This document shows, piece by piece, positions 20,763-32,910 of a stretch of DNA of 64,000 nucleotides (position 1 is its first letter; the number at the start of each line of letters is the position of its first letter). Source of the stretch: Aurifilum marmelostoma (lineage: Eukaryota > Ascomycota > Sordariomycetes > Diaporthales > Cryphonectriaceae); NCBI GenBank assembly GCA_027559495.1, contig JAMXSV010000005.1, forward strand, positions 496,001 through 560,000. The letters run 5' to 3'. The translations under genes were made by a program, and so were the position numbers. Under the pieces are notes generated by a model. That model was not told where the DNA came from and did not search any database. It saw nothing but the letters and a program-made list of their open reading frames with translations.

Positions 20763-21321
20763 GAGAAACCCCCAATAGTCCTTGTCCCGGCGTCTTGGGA
20801 TACCACTCTTCGAGGAAACGCGGCCCCATGCGATAGTGGGTCGGCTGGTTCCGCTGCCCGTCCGGTGGAGACCATTCACGCCGCCCAGCAGGATCCGGCC
20901 TGGTCTCTTAGTAGTTCGAATCAATGCTCCATGATAAGCACTGCTCCAATGCGACATCGCCTTCTATCGCGCGAGGTGCGGCGAATTTTTCTCTCTCTTT
21001 CACTTAAACTTTTTCTCCCTTTAATTATAAGTACGTCTCAGAAGACATAAATATATACTATCCCCTCTCCTCCTCCTCCCTCTCCCTTGGTTCTCAACGA
21101 GATGGGTTTGTGACGACTCTTCAACCCCTCAGGAACGAGACAAAATTCACTTGGGACTTCACGAGCCCTACCTATCTAGCACCCTGAGAGACTGTGCTTT
21201 ACTATTTCCCTTCTCCACCCGCGATTAGGTAATTCATCTCAGCATCAATATCCCCTCGAGAATCCGTCCTGCCATCAACTTCCCCCCCGTCAAGGAAACG
21301 TCACAGGCTCCCTTGGCCAAG

Positions 21322-23430
21322 ATGGACGAGGACCAGGGACCCTCACAGATCGGTGCATACCCCGAGCACAAGATGACATTTGGAGACCGGCTCCGGCGGT
21401 TCAAGCACACCTTCTTCACCAAGGACGGCCTCATAGGTGACTACGACTATGCCTTCCTGTTCACACCGAGCCTCCCCTTCATGAAGAAGAGAGCACAGGC
21501 AGCTCCCTTCTTCGGCCTCAACGAGGACCTGCCTGTGGTCCTCGCCGTGCTGTTGGGTCTCCAGCATGCCCTTGCCATGCTGGCCGGCATCATCGCCCCG
21601 CCCATCATCCTCGCTGCCGCCGCCAACCTGTCCTCCGAGATGGAGCAGTACCTAGTGTCGACGTCGTTGATCGTCTCGGGTCTGTTATCCATGGTTCAGA
21701 TCACAAGGTTTTCCATCTTTAAGACACCGTGAGTGTCCTTTTTCTCCTCTCTTTTTCTTTCCTTTTTTCCCCCTTCTTATTGCTTTGCCTGAGGAAGAAG
21801 AAAAGAGAAAGAGAATACCCCACAACGGACTTGTCGTCAGACAATAACAACCACTGACCCTCACATGTAGATACTTCCTAGGCACCGGAGTAATCTCCGT
21901 CGTAGGCGTCTCCTTCTCCACCATCACCGTCGCCACACGCGCCTTCAGCCAGATGTACGAGAACGGCTACTGCCCCACCGCAGAAGACGGCACCCAGCTG
22001 CCCTGCCCCGAGGGCTACGGCGCCCTCATCGGCACCTCGGCCGTCTGCGCCCTGCTCGAGGTGCTCATCTCCTTCATCCCGCCAAAGACCATGCTGCGCA
22101 TCTTCCCGCCCATCGTCACCGGCCCCACGGTTATGCTCATCGGCATCAGCCTCATCGAGAGCGGCTTCGAGGACTGGGCCGGCGGGAGCGGCTCCTGCAT
22201 GAACCCTACCACTGACTATTATGCACTGTGTCCGAATATTGATGCACCGCATGCTCTGCCCTGGGGCAGTGCTGAATTCCTGGGTGAGTTCTGACCACCT
22301 GTTTGACTGCTTCCCATCAACCCGTGTGTATCATCAGCATGTGTATATATATATATCCATGTATACTGAGACTTTTTGAGTTTTGCAGGCCTCGGGTTTT
22401 CCGTCTTCCTTGCCATCATCCTCTGCGAGCGCTTCGGCGCCCCCATCATGAAGTCGTGCTCCGTCGTCATCGGCCTCCTGGTGGGCTGCATCATCGCCGC
22501 CGCCTGCGGCTACTTTGACCGCTCCGGCATCGACGCCGCCCCCGCCGCCAGCTTCATCTGGGTCCACACCTTCAAGCTCACCGTCTACGGCCCGCTCGTG
22601 CTGCCCCTCCTGGCCGTCTTCATCATCTGCGCCTGCGAGGCCATTGGTGACATCACGGCCACCTGCGACGTCTCCCGCCTCGAGGTCGACGGCAAGCTGT
22701 ACGAGAGCCGGATCCAGGGCGGCGTGCTGGCGGACGGGCTGAACGGTGTGCTGGCTGCCCTGTGCACCATCACCCCGATGTCTACGTTTGCCCAGAATAA
22801 TGGTGTGATTGCCCTGACGAGGTGTGCGAACCGCAAGGCGGGTTACTGTGCATGGTGAGTTGTCTGCCTCTTGCACTCCCTCCCCAACTGCCTACACAAG
22901 GCGAAAGATGGATGAAAATCACACACACACTGACACACACAAACGACAGCATCTTTCTCATCATAATGGGCATCCTCGCCAAGTTCGCCGCAGCCCTAAC
23001 CTCCATCCCCTCCGCCGTGATAGGCGGCATGACCACCTTCCTCTTCACCTCGGTAGCCGTCTCCGGAATCGCCATCATCTGCCGCGGCGTCCCCTTCACC
23101 CGCCGCAACCGCTTCATCCTCACCGCCGGCCTCTCCATCGGCTACGGCGCCACCCTGGTCCCCACCTACTTCAGCTACGTCTTCACCTACGGCGGCTCCA
23201 ACAAGAGCCTGCAGGGGTTCCTGGACGCCATCGAGCTGGTCATGGAGACCGGGTTCGCCGTCACGGCGCTGGTGACTGCGATCCTGAACCTGGCGCTGCC
23301 CGAGGAGTTTGAGGAGACGGATGCAGACGGTGCCGAGGTGGTGGTGGACAGGACAGCGCAGGGGAGCAGGCAGGGCAAGAGGACTGTGAGTGATGGGGGG
23401 AGCCGTGATGGGGACGACAAGATGGCATAA
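21322..23430 (+). CDS. uapC-like: uric acid-xanthine permease (NAT/NCS2 family)
   Basis: Four exons, 21322..21728, 21871..22283, 22389..22854 and 22950..23430, give 588 residues, the normal size for fungal UapA/UapC. All introns are GT-AG and in phase; the last holds a CA repeat. The protein is a plasma-membrane proton symporter importing xanthine and uric acid. Evidence is the QH motif (LGLQHALAMLAG) in the first helix region and the NAT signature QNNGVIALTR at residues 409-418, including the Gln and Asn that define purine specificity. About a dozen hydrophobic helices follow the usual pattern. The start at 21322 is preferred over an upstream in-frame TTG. A regulator gene lies tail-to-tail 240 bases away. 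UapA and UapC cannot be told apart with certainty. Confidence 0.93.
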
Positions 23431-23670
23431 GTCGCCGGTGTGTTTTGACCGTGTATACGGGCTGCAAGAGAGAAAATAAAGCCTAAAAAGTTATTAATTT
23501 GTGTGTCTTTTTTTTTCTTCTTCGCTCCGCTGATGCTTTGGCCCGTATAATTAAGATCCCGCTCAAGTCCAGACGCTCGCTCGTCCTCAAAATCTTGGAA
23601 ACTGCTCACTAATATCTCACAGACATGCGTTCATCATGACTGATGGACAGGTATCTCTCACCATCACCAA

Positions 23671-25618
23671 TTACTTCCCCGCCCGCCACGCATCCCCAAC
23701 CGTAAGCTCATAGACAGACAGATCCCGCGTCGCTCCGCTCCCAAAGAAGGGAATCTCGTCCAGCACAGCCTGCATACACCTGCTCAGAGCCGGCTGGTCT
23801 TTGGTCGAGCAGTATACTATCCCCAGCGGGGCCAGGATGACCATGATGCGGTCTCTGGTGGTGACGAGGTTCTTGTACAGCGATGGGATGAGGCGGAAAG
23901 CCTCGAGGGCGGGCTGGCAGGTATGGCGCACCTCTTCTGGGAGGAGAAGAGGTTGGGACCGGTGGCGGTGGTGCAGGCTGGTTCGGCGGACGTCCTTGGC
24001 TATTTCGGGTGTGATGGGTCCACTATGCGGTTGTCCTATGGCAAGGATGTCTTCCAACTGCATGAGATAGATGAGTCCGGCATTATAGGTCAACTACGTC
24101 CCAGTACACACATCGTCAGCAATGGACGTCACTTGGTTCCGGAATGACATAAGAGTGCAGATCAAAGAGGACAGTCGTGTATACCATTTCAAGAGCCTGT
24201 TGGGTAGTCCCAAACTCGATCTTCGTGTCAAGCTGTTCCCTAAACAGGGCACAATCGATATCGTCCAGTTTGAGGTGCGACGGTGCCACGCTGCCCGCAC
24301 ACGGGTTCGAGGCCTCCCAGTCATGCCTCCACGCCTGGAGCTCCGTCCGCAGATTCCCGACCTGCTGGCAGAAGAAGGCCTTGGTCGAAGGTGAGATGGG
24401 GTGCTCGCTGGCAGCCATGTCGTTGACAATCCCCGGCATGTCGGCCAGGATGTCTATCAAGCGGTCCAGGGCCGATTTCGGTTGCTTCTCCCACGGGATC
24501 GTCTTCCACCTGTGCTCCTCCATGAAGGTCCGTCGGCGGAGGGCAAAGGATTGACATATCTGTGGCAGCTTCGAATCAGCATGGTTTTTGTGCTGTGGTT
24601 TAAAGAAGGCTTAGGTATCATATTGGCCTACTAATAGCGCCCTGCATGATCTGTACGCAGTGAGGAGCGGTTCATCTTGGAATGCCTCTGGCCCGCAGTG
24701 CTTCAAGATTTGTACCACACCAAGATTGTGAATCAGTCGCAGGTCTCCGTCGATGGCAAACTATAAATAACAATGGTAAGTCAGAGGAGCAGGGGGATGA
24801 ATAATTGGAAGGATGGACCGTCATCTGATGCACAAAGACCCTCTCCCAACGTACAGAGTACATGCCCAAGATCACAACAGGAACACAGAGCCGGGCCAGC
24901 TCCGTCCGCGCAGCAGCCCCCTTGCTAAGCAGCGCCTGAACCTCCCTCAGGCTCCGGCCATAAAGCTCCAGCCCCATCGACTTCAACCTCTTGTCGCCGT
25001 GGCCCAGGCCCATGTGTCCGTACGCCAGAGCGAGGCTGCAGGTATGGCTCGCCGTCGGCGCGAGGTCGTTTTCCCTCGCGAGCTGGAGAAAAGGTTTCCA
25101 GAAACATGCCCAGCCATACGTGGCGAAGAAGTAGCTGAAGGCCATATGCTCCTGGAAGGCCGTGAGGTTCAGCCCAGGGGGCGGGTCTAGACTTGCCAGC
25201 AGATCGCCGCCACCACCAGCACCGGCACCGCTGTTCCTAATTCTCGGGGTGGAAACATGTCGATGTGCTAGGTCGTTGCGTCTCTGGTTCGGAGACACGT
25301 CTGAGGGCCCAACGAGTTTGACGAGCCGTTGAGAGCCTTCGGAGCCCGTAACGACCACGAGAGATTGAATTCGCAGGGCGGATTCGTATCCTTTGCAGAC
25401 ATAGCCGGATTTCAGGCATCGCATACAAGAGGGTGAAGTCTTGTCTGTCCAGGAGGGAAAGAAAGAAACAAGAAAACCAATCAAATCAGCAACTGGTGCA
25501 TTGTGAAGCTCGATATGTTCCCACATTGGACGTAGAGCGCTCTCTGTTTGGACGCACCACATTTAATCCTCCGCTTTCTGCAGGTCTCGCAGTATCCACT
25601 CGTTGGGGCCCGCCCCAT
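23671..25618 (-). CDS. Zn(II)2Cys6 transcription factor
   Basis: Five exons: 25618..25558, 25444..24819, 24760..24632, 24559..24149 and 24093..23671, giving about 549 residues. The zinc cluster is split by the first intron and is complete once joined: CETCRKRRIKC, then DKTSPSC, MRC and LKSGYVC, that is C-x2-C-x6-C-x6-C-x2-C-x6-C at residues 10-37. The remainder fits the fungal-specific regulatory domain, with a GPEAF patch near residue 255 and an RRRTFMEE patch near 280. Donors of introns 2 and 4 (GTCCAT, GTCATT) are weak and chosen for phase, so those borders are less sure. The product should bind CGG-type DNA sites in the nucleus. It lies beside a purine permease, but a link is only inferred. 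Confidence 0.85.
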
Positions 25619-26423
25619 CTTTCAAGAATTATATCCAAAGTCGCTTGCCGTTACGGTGCGCGGCGGGGGACAAGTTTCACGGGGGCATTCAGGAGAGAAT
25701 AAATCGAGCGAGGTAGAGGTGGTCGTAAATTAAGCAAATCTGGCGAGGGCGGTAGGCGACGGTCTCCTCTCGCGAAACGGGTGCAAATCGCTAGTGGAAC
25801 CAACAACAGATATAAAAAAGAAATCGGCAGGGTGGATTATGAGCAGTGACAGAGGGCAGCAGAGTCATGAGCCTGGGGATCCGAGCCAAGTGGCACCAGT
25901 CAGAAGCGACCACCACCTGCATAGACGAGTACGATCAGTCAATGCGGGACAGGCTTGTCACTCGAGTAAATGATATTGTGGTTATGTGGAGCCTCGCTCC
26001 CCATGCATGCTCGGAACCATGTACTACTGTACAAGGAGGGGCGGCAGCGGCATGGTCCCGGGCCCAGCTGAGTGTCGATCGGGATCTGGAAGGATTTCTG
26101 ACCCTCTTGGAGCTGGTTTAGACTCAAAGGCCGCCCGGGGGGCGCCACAGCGCGCCCATGTGCCAGCTGCCGTTTGCCTTGTGCAGCTGAACAGTGGTTA
26201 GATGGGCGTTAGTCTCCATCAGAAGCAAGCATTTCTGGGCTCCTTTTTCAGGCAATAAACCGGTCATCAGCCCGGCCAGCGCCATACAAGAGGCCTCAGC
26301 TCCTTCTCATTCGTTCAGCCTGTCGGAGAAAATTCTGGGTAATGGGCCAGGGAGCGAGGCCCCCTGGCTCCAGCTTATAAGTAACAAAAAGTACTACTGC
26401 TGTAATCGCCAACCTTCCAACCA
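25619..26423. other. intergenic spacer
   Basis: Upstream region of the Zn2Cys6 regulator and 3' side of the HPP gene. Short open frames show no motif. Confidence 0.5.
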
Positions 26424-27533
26424 TTATGAGCGACTGGCTACAAGCGGAGAGGACGATGCTGAGGACAACCTCTGGAAGATCCCCTCCAGTGACAATCTGT
26501 CAGAGGTCGTCAGGTGAGTGCCGGGAGCAGCAAGTATGCCCTGCCTGGTGATCATGACCAGCGGAGGGAACTCGTCGTCGTCTGTTGCTGTTCCAGCTGC
26601 AGTCGAGGCCTGCCCGAGCTCCTCGTCGTCGGTGCCCTGGTCTCGCCGTTCTCTCTTGCCCCTGCAGCTGCGCTCCTCATCATGCCTACTCCTTGTCCAG
26701 AAAGAGCCAGTCTCTTTGGCCGTCCACCAGTACGCAGGGAACGCCCTCTGTATGTTGTTGATGATCAGGGCCACGACGAGCATCAGGAAGCAGCCGAGCA
26801 TCACGCGCGGTATGAGGGCCCAGCCGAGCCCGATGACACTGTCGTCGGTCACCGCGAGCAAGGCCGTCGCCCCGGCGGGCGGGTGGATCGTGCCCGTGAT
26901 GCCCATGAAGACGGTCGAGCAGGCACAGGAAAGCGAGCCGGCGAGCCAGCGGAGTTCGGCGTACTGGCGCGAGGGCAGCTGGGCGAAACCCTTGCTGATG
27001 CCCACCGCGATGAGGCTGCTGCCGAGCTGACCGCCGAAGAGGTTTCGTGGCTGCGAGAAGGGCGAGTCGATGGCGTAGAACTCAAGCACCGCGGCCGCTC
27101 CCTAGCAGTGCAGACCCCCATCTTGTCAGTCTTATTTTCCCCTTGATGGTCGACCGAGCGAGGCCGAGAGAGCCAGGCTCCTGGTATGGGAAATGATTCG
27201 AGAAGACAGGCAGGCAGAGGTGGTGAGACTTACAAAGCTGCCCAAGATGAGAGGTGACCCTGCACCCATACCCAGTGCGGGAATCTGGTTGCAGACAGCA
27301 TAGATCAACGACAGGGCGGACAACGTTCCGAGGAAGCAATATGTGATGATGAGCACGTTTCCCAGGGGTCGTGGCTGGTGGTCGCGGTAACCCAGAAAAC
27401 GCGCGATGACGGGCGGGAGACTCTGCCAGCGAGGCGACCTGATGAAGGGGTTGATGTATCTGTCAATGTCGATGTTCCATCCTGATGGCACGACGACGAC
27501 GCTACGCTCTCCTTCTCCAGGCTTGCTGGACAT
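26424..27533 (-). CDS. HPP-family integral membrane protein
   Basis: Two exons, 27533..27234 and 27101..26424, give 325 residues. The intron runs from GTAAGT to CTAG in phase 0. The motif IHPPAGATALLA names the HPP family. DSPFSQPRNLFGGQ and GSF/GAAAVLEFYAIDS are also typical. Four to five hydrophobic helices follow a basic N-terminal cytosolic segment, and the C-terminal 90 residues are charged and likely disordered. Plant and cyanobacterial HPP proteins have been linked to nitrite transport. The substrate of fungal members is not established, so I leave it as a membrane transporter candidate. Confidence 0.85.
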
Positions 27534-30097
27534 GATGGCTGGACTTGGACTGGCTGGGCGTGGTGGTGATGATGCCGCATCGGAGAGTGATCACTTTCTG
27601 CTGAACACCTCTCTGCTCTGAAAGAGAAGACGGGTGGCTGGGCTTGTGGGATTTCTTCATCACTCAAACCTGGCTGTCAAGCTTCCTGACCAGCAGAAAA
27701 ATATCTTCTTGTGGAGTTGCTCGGGTTTCTCTGTGCAAGAAACAAAACAAGAGCAGGGAGCGTGGGACGACGGAGCCATACGTTGGGCCGGAACGACATT
27801 GTAGGAGCAGGAGAAGCAAAGACAGCAACGTGGCATTGGAGCTATTTTTTTTTTTCCTCTCTTTTTTTATGACATGTCTCTTTTCTTTTTCCTAGGAAGG
27901 TCTGTTTGAGCCTCAGTTACTAAGGGGAGAAGAAGAAATGTGGCAGCTGCAGTGAATGACATCTCCGCGGGATGTAAACACCCATGCCGAAAATCTCGGG
28001 AGACGAGGGCCCTAAATCCCGACCAACCTGGGAACCACAATAATATTGTCTGACATGAAATAATGATCCTTGGTGAAGGAGAAAGGAAAGCAGAGAAAGA
28101 GTAAAAAGAGAAAAAGAAAGAAAAAAGAAAAGAGAAAAAAAAAAAACAAACATACACACACATACACAAAAAGTAATGTGAGAGTTTGAAATTTAGAGTC
28201 GACTGACTTTAACACTGATGTAGATGAATCAGCAAGAAAGAAAGGGTCCAAAAGACAGTTAATTCTCGCCATACTATGATGGAGAAGTCCCACAACCCGG
28301 GTCAACTATTATACCACGGTACAAGCGGTGAAGAGGGGCATCATATAGGCCATGAGTCGTGCCCAAGCACATGGTGGTTCTCTATACTGAATGGAATGTC
28401 ATCCCTGTACCGAAGAGGATGGCCATTTCGATATTCCATACATGGGCAAGAATTGCCCAGTACAAACAGTGCTCGCAGCACCCTAACAGCTGACCTGCAT
28501 CAAGCGGTAGCGACGCCGTTAGGTACGTGACTTGGGGGCTCTACAGCACCCAGCCTGGCCTATCCCACGCTCAGCAGTACTCCGTACTCCCTCCCCCCCT
28601 CCTCCCCCAAGCACCCCCCCCCCCTCAAAAAGAGCGACCGTTAGTCACACAGCATAAGCGTACAGTAGGGACGCTGTCGGGATGAGCCGTTCACCAGATT
28701 CATACATGATGCCAGATCGATGTACATTAAGCCAAGCGATTTGTGCTCAGACGATTTCTGCAAGGGATTACAGTTCGTCAAACTATTACAAGTACATGAA
28801 GGCTGTATGAGTCCCAAATACCTGCATCATCCAAGGTTTCATGGGTGGTATTACCCCTTGCCAACGTTTATGCCATATAGATGTTGCTTTGATGCATCTA
28901 AGCCTGACAACATCGTCAAGGTACCCACCGAGGTAATAATCAGTTGCCAATACGGCCGGTATGGATCTAAAGCATGGCAGCATCTAGTTCATAGACAAGA
29001 CCTGAAGAAACGCCCAAGATGATTATGGCAAGTACAAGACCACTGAGGCAATTACTTGCACTGACAAGCTGGTCACGGTGCAGTGCAGGACAGCCGATTG
29101 ATCCCGGACGCGGGGTTTTAGGGTCGCATCCTGAGCCGCACCTCCACAAGAAACGGACGAGATGGGGAACCGTCAAGGATGATCTTGGATGTGTCCATCC
29201 CCCCAGTGAACAACAGCCCCGGCCGGAGTCCCCCCTCACCGGGCACGCCGTTAACTAGCCTTGACATGGTGTGAAGGTCTGATTATGAATGCTGCAAAGT
29301 CTCTCAATGTATAGATATAGTCTGCACGAGGACACCCTCTTCCTCTTCGTCAGAATGATACGTAATTGCACGCTCTTGTCTGCAGGAGGAACCTGGTCTC
29401 CGCACCAACACCTCTCCAACACCTCTCCCTGTGGTGGGAAATGACATTGCTATAGTAGAAAACGGCTGTATATGGAATTGAGTTTTGCTAGGCCTTGCTC
29501 GGCTGGATCCCCAAGCAATGAATACCCATACCGCCCTTGGCAATGACGCATCTACACTTGCCCGTAGGCAGGTCATCATTTCTTCTCCTCAGCCATGGAA
29601 CCTTAAATCACATTTCATTTCCTTGTCCTGCTGCCCCATTCTCCTCCTGGGACCCAGTGTGTGCTATAACGATGTAGAGCATGCACGTCCCCCGCATCAA
29701 GCTACTGCCGATCCGTCCTTCTGCTGTACAGTAGTAGCTCCAGATTTCAGCAGATTCTGGAGGAGGGGAGAGGGGAGAAACCAGAACCACCACCGCTAGT
29801 CATAGCCCCGGCCTCCTCCGTCTGGGGAACGGGATTCTACTCGGCGAAATTCACGGTCCCCAGAACGTGAATAGCTTCGACAGCTAGCCCCGCGTGGCTG
29901 AGCCTGGGCATTATCCCCTCACTTGTCTGCAGAAAAAAGAAGAAGAAAAAGGTGACGTGCTCCAGAACGGCTCCTCTTGGTATCTGCTATAAAATGGCGC
30001 TCCCTGTCCTGCGCAGGTCTTGCATCAGTCTGCTGGACCCTCACCGAGGAGCAACCCCACCAAGACGTCGATAGAACGCCTCAGAACCCTCGCAACC
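27534..30097. promoter_or_regulatory. 2.6-kb divergent intergenic region with TATA box
   Basis: This lies between the HPP gene and the fructan hydrolase, which point apart. It contains an A-rich tract near 28083-28150, a C-rich segment near 28585-28625 and no supported gene. TATAAAA at 29988-29994, 104 bases before the GH32 ATG, is the best core promoter signal in the window. Confidence 0.6.
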
Positions 30098-31831
30098 ATG
30101 GTCATCGTGAACAAGAACCACCCTCTTCTTGTTGCCCTCGCGGCCACCTCTGCGGCTGCGCAGGGCGTGAGCACCTATGTCAACCCGGCCGTGCCCACCG
30201 GCACTCCCGTGCCGGGCAACTACTCGGGCGGTCTCCGGCCGCAGGTGCACTTCTCGCCGCCGCAGCACTTCATGAACGATCCCAACGGCATGTTTGTGGA
30301 TGCAAATGGGACATGGCATCTGTACTACCAGTATAACCCTACAGGCCTCGCCGCTGGCAACCAGCACTGGGGCCACGCCACGAGCCAGGACCTGTACCAC
30401 TGGGAGAATCAACAGATCGCCCTGTTCCCGCCCGAGGAGTATGTCTATGTCTTCTCTGGGAGCGCCGTCGTCGACGTCAACAACACCTCTGGCTTCTTCC
30501 CGGACCAGGACAACGGCGTCGTGGCCATCATGACACTGGCACGGTACTACGAGGACGGCTCGGCTGGTCCTCAGGTGCAGGGGATCGCCTATTCTCACGA
30601 CGGCGGCTACACGTTCCAGTACTACGACGGGAACCCAGTCATCAACAGCACGAGCAGCCAGTTCCGCGACCCAAAGGTCATCTGGTACGAGGACCACTGG
30701 GCCATGGTGGTCTCTTATGCGCAGGAGTTTGTCGTGGGCATCTACACGAGCCCTGACCTCAAGAACTGGACCCACGCCTCCAACTTTTCGCACCACGGCC
30801 TGCTGGGCACCCAGTACGAGTGCCCCAACCTCGTCAGGCTCCCCATCCGCGACACCATCTCCGGGTCCGTGGTCGACGAGGCCTACGTCCTGTCCATCTC
30901 GGTCCAGCCGGGCGCCCCTCTCGGCGGCTCCATCACAGAGTATTTCCCGGGCACCTTCAACGGGACACACCTTGAGACTTTTGACAGCGCCACCCGCCTG
31001 ACGGACTTTGCCAAGGACAACTACGCCGCCCAGTTCTTCTACGGCACCCCGGACGGGTCCGACGCCATCAGCATCGGCTGGGCCTCCAACTGGCAGTACG
31101 CCCAGACCGTGCCCACGGGCAACCTCGAGGGCTGGCGCAGCGCCATGACGCTGCCGAGGGCCAACTACCTGACCAACGCCACGCGCATCGGATGGGTCAT
31201 GGCCAGCGAGCTGGTCGAGCCGTCGCCCGTGCTGGGGGCCGCCCTCAACACCACCACCTTCGAGGGCAACGCATCCATCGCCGTGGACTACTCCTCCGTG
31301 TCGTCTGGCGCCCTGTACATCGACGCCAACGTGACGGGCCTCGACGCCAGCACCATCACGTCCTCGTCGACGCTCAACATGTCCTTCACCAGCCCCTCCT
31401 CGGGCGAGGTGCTCCGGTCCGGCTTCTACTTTGGCGGCGACCAGCCCTTCTTCATCGACAGGGGCCACGTCCGCGGCTTCGACAACGTCTTCTTCACCGA
31501 CAAGTTCTCCGTCGCCGACGTGTGGAACACCACCTCGGGCAGCTGGCGCGTCCAGGCCGTCATCGACAGGTCTGTCCTCGAGGTCTACGTGGACGGCGGC
31601 GTGCACGCTGCCACGGCCCTATTCTACCCCAACGAGCCGCTGACGCTCATGAGCCTTGCCACGGCGAACCTGCCTGCCGGTGTGGAGGTCAGCGTCGCGG
31701 TCTGGGCGCTGGAGAGCGCGTGGGCAGAGTATGAGAATGAGCAGGGGACTGTTGTGGGCAATGTTAGCGACGTAGCCGCGACGACTGCTGCGAGGAGGGA
31801 TATGATGTATAAGGCGACTTGGACTGTGTGA
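30098..31831 (+). CDS. secreted GH32 fructan hydrolase (exo-inulinase/invertase type)
   Basis: One exon, 577 residues. A signal peptide covers about residues 1-22. The family's three catalytic blocks are all present: MNDPNG with nucleophile D61, FRDP with transition-state Asp191, and the EC block (YECPNL) with acid/base Glu241. A five-bladed propeller (to about residue 370) and a C-terminal beta-sandwich are implied by the length. More than ten N-glycosylation sequons support secretion. It should release fructose from sucrose or inulin-type fructans outside the cell. The start ATG is 104 bases after a clear TATAAAA. Exo- versus invertase preference cannot be settled from motifs alone. Confidence 0.93.
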   Translation: MVIVNKNHPLLVALAATSAAAQGVSTYVNPAVPTGTPVPGNYSGGLRPQVHFSPPQHFMNDPNGMFVDANGTWHLYYQYNPTGLAAGNQHWGHATSQDLYHWENQQIALFPPEEYVYVFSGSAVVDVNNTSGFFPDQDNGVVAIMTLARYYEDGSAGPQVQGIAYSHDGGYTFQYYDGNPVINSTSSQFRDPKVIWYEDHWAMVVSYAQEFVVGIYTSPDLKNWTHASNFSHHGLLGTQYECPNLVRLPIRDTISGSVVDEAYVLSISVQPGAPLGGSITEYFPGTFNGTHLETFDSATRLTDFAKDNYAAQFFYGTPDGSDAISIGWASNWQYAQTVPTGNLEGWRSAMTLPRANYLTNATRIGWVMASELVEPSPVLGAALNTTTFEGNASIAVDYSSVSSGALYIDANVTGLDASTITSSSTLNMSFTSPSSGEVLRSGFYFGGDQPFFIDRGHVRGFDNVFFTDKFSVADVWNTTSGSWRVQAVIDRSVLEVYVDGGVHAATALFYPNEPLTLMSLATANLPAGVEVSVAVWALESAWAEYENEQGTVVGNVSDVAATTAARRDMMYKATWTV

Positions 31832-32850
31832 GGTTGTCGTCCTGGGACGCATTTGGACATGCTCATAAGCGGACCAGCCGTATGTTTAATGTAGTAATGA
31901 ATTCATGCACTGAGCCCAACAGTGGGACCCGATATTTGATTCTGATGCAGCATGTGAACCCTGCACATGTCAGCCTCTGGTTCAATCTATCTGCATCACT
32001 GGGTCGACTTATGTATAGCACTGGTGATACAGATATATGTGTATATATGAAAAGAAAGGAGAAGAAGAAGATGAAGAAAAAAAAGGATCAACACTTAACA
32101 TACTCCCAATACTATGCTCCCACTCCTTCACGCAGATGAGGCCACCATTAAAATCCAACTAGACTGCTTATTCTCCCGTAACTATCATGTCCCAATCTTA
32201 TTCTTATCCTCCCGGTTCTGCCGGTCATCTAGTCGCAACAGACACGTCTTAGACACTTCCGAAGGCTGGACAGCGGTGCTATCCACGCTCGGCACGGCTC
32301 ACCACCTACTCTCCTCGTATTCCAACATGCAGTACAACCTTGGCACTCACTTTTGAGAGGCAGGGAGGCAGCTTGGGCCGCCTGCTTGCTTCTTGGCGCT
32401 GACTGTTGGGTTTCCCACCACCGCCTCGCCGTACGTAATATTATTGATCTTCGCCTAAGTGCTCGTCCTAGTTCCTCTCTAGACAGACAAGGACCAGAGC
32501 TTGTCTGGTCAGTACGGCTGAGACCTCTCTCTAGGTCCCGTGAGGATCAATGTTTCTGGGGCACGTAAGAACCAAATTAACTTCAGATAAACTAGGCGAC
32601 CCGTGCCGCAAATTTGGCATTGTTCTCGATCATCTCGCGTCCTCTGGTTTTTTGTTTTTGTCATCAGGCCTGTTCTGAGACTATCGAGTCTACCTGTGTT
32701 CTCGTGTGCTGACCTTGGGTCTACTGCTCTGCTGATGACGGGCTGGAGTTAAATACCTCTGTTGTCGCCCTCCTGCTGGAAGCTGGACAATTGCATAGCT
32801 GTCACTTGTCTGCCTGCAAGCCCAAGAGATACTCATCCTTTTCTCGTAGC

Positions 32851-32890
<40 letters not shown>

Positions 32891-32910
32891 AACGGGCCGA
32901 TATAACCATC
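31832..32910. promoter_or_regulatory. intergenic region with CA repeat just before the next ATG
   Basis: No gene is seen. An A/G-rich stretch at 32050-32090 follows the hydrolase. A CA microsatellite at about 32852-32889 ends 21 bases before the next start codon, so it is probably transcribed in the 5' leader. Confidence 0.5.
32852..32889. repeat. CA microsatellite in probable 5' leader
   Basis: About 18 uninterrupted CA units. Confidence 0.9.

Larger units (their letters stand above)
19433..21321. promoter_or_regulatory. intergenic region and purine permease promoter
   Basis: No gene is seen. It contains a TG microsatellite (about 19823-19857), a GA repeat (about 20733-20762), C/T-rich tracts at 21060-21095 close to the permease start, and TCGG-N6-CCGC at 20841-20854. 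That last site is one base away from the TCGG-N6-CCGA target known for the purine regulator UaY of Aspergillus. Confidence 0.45.

Noticed and set aside
30041..31606. 521-codon open frame antisense to the GH32 gene
   Set aside because: It is a shadow caused by high GC and third-position bias of the hydrolase on the other strand; its Val/Gly/Asp-rich sequence has no motif.
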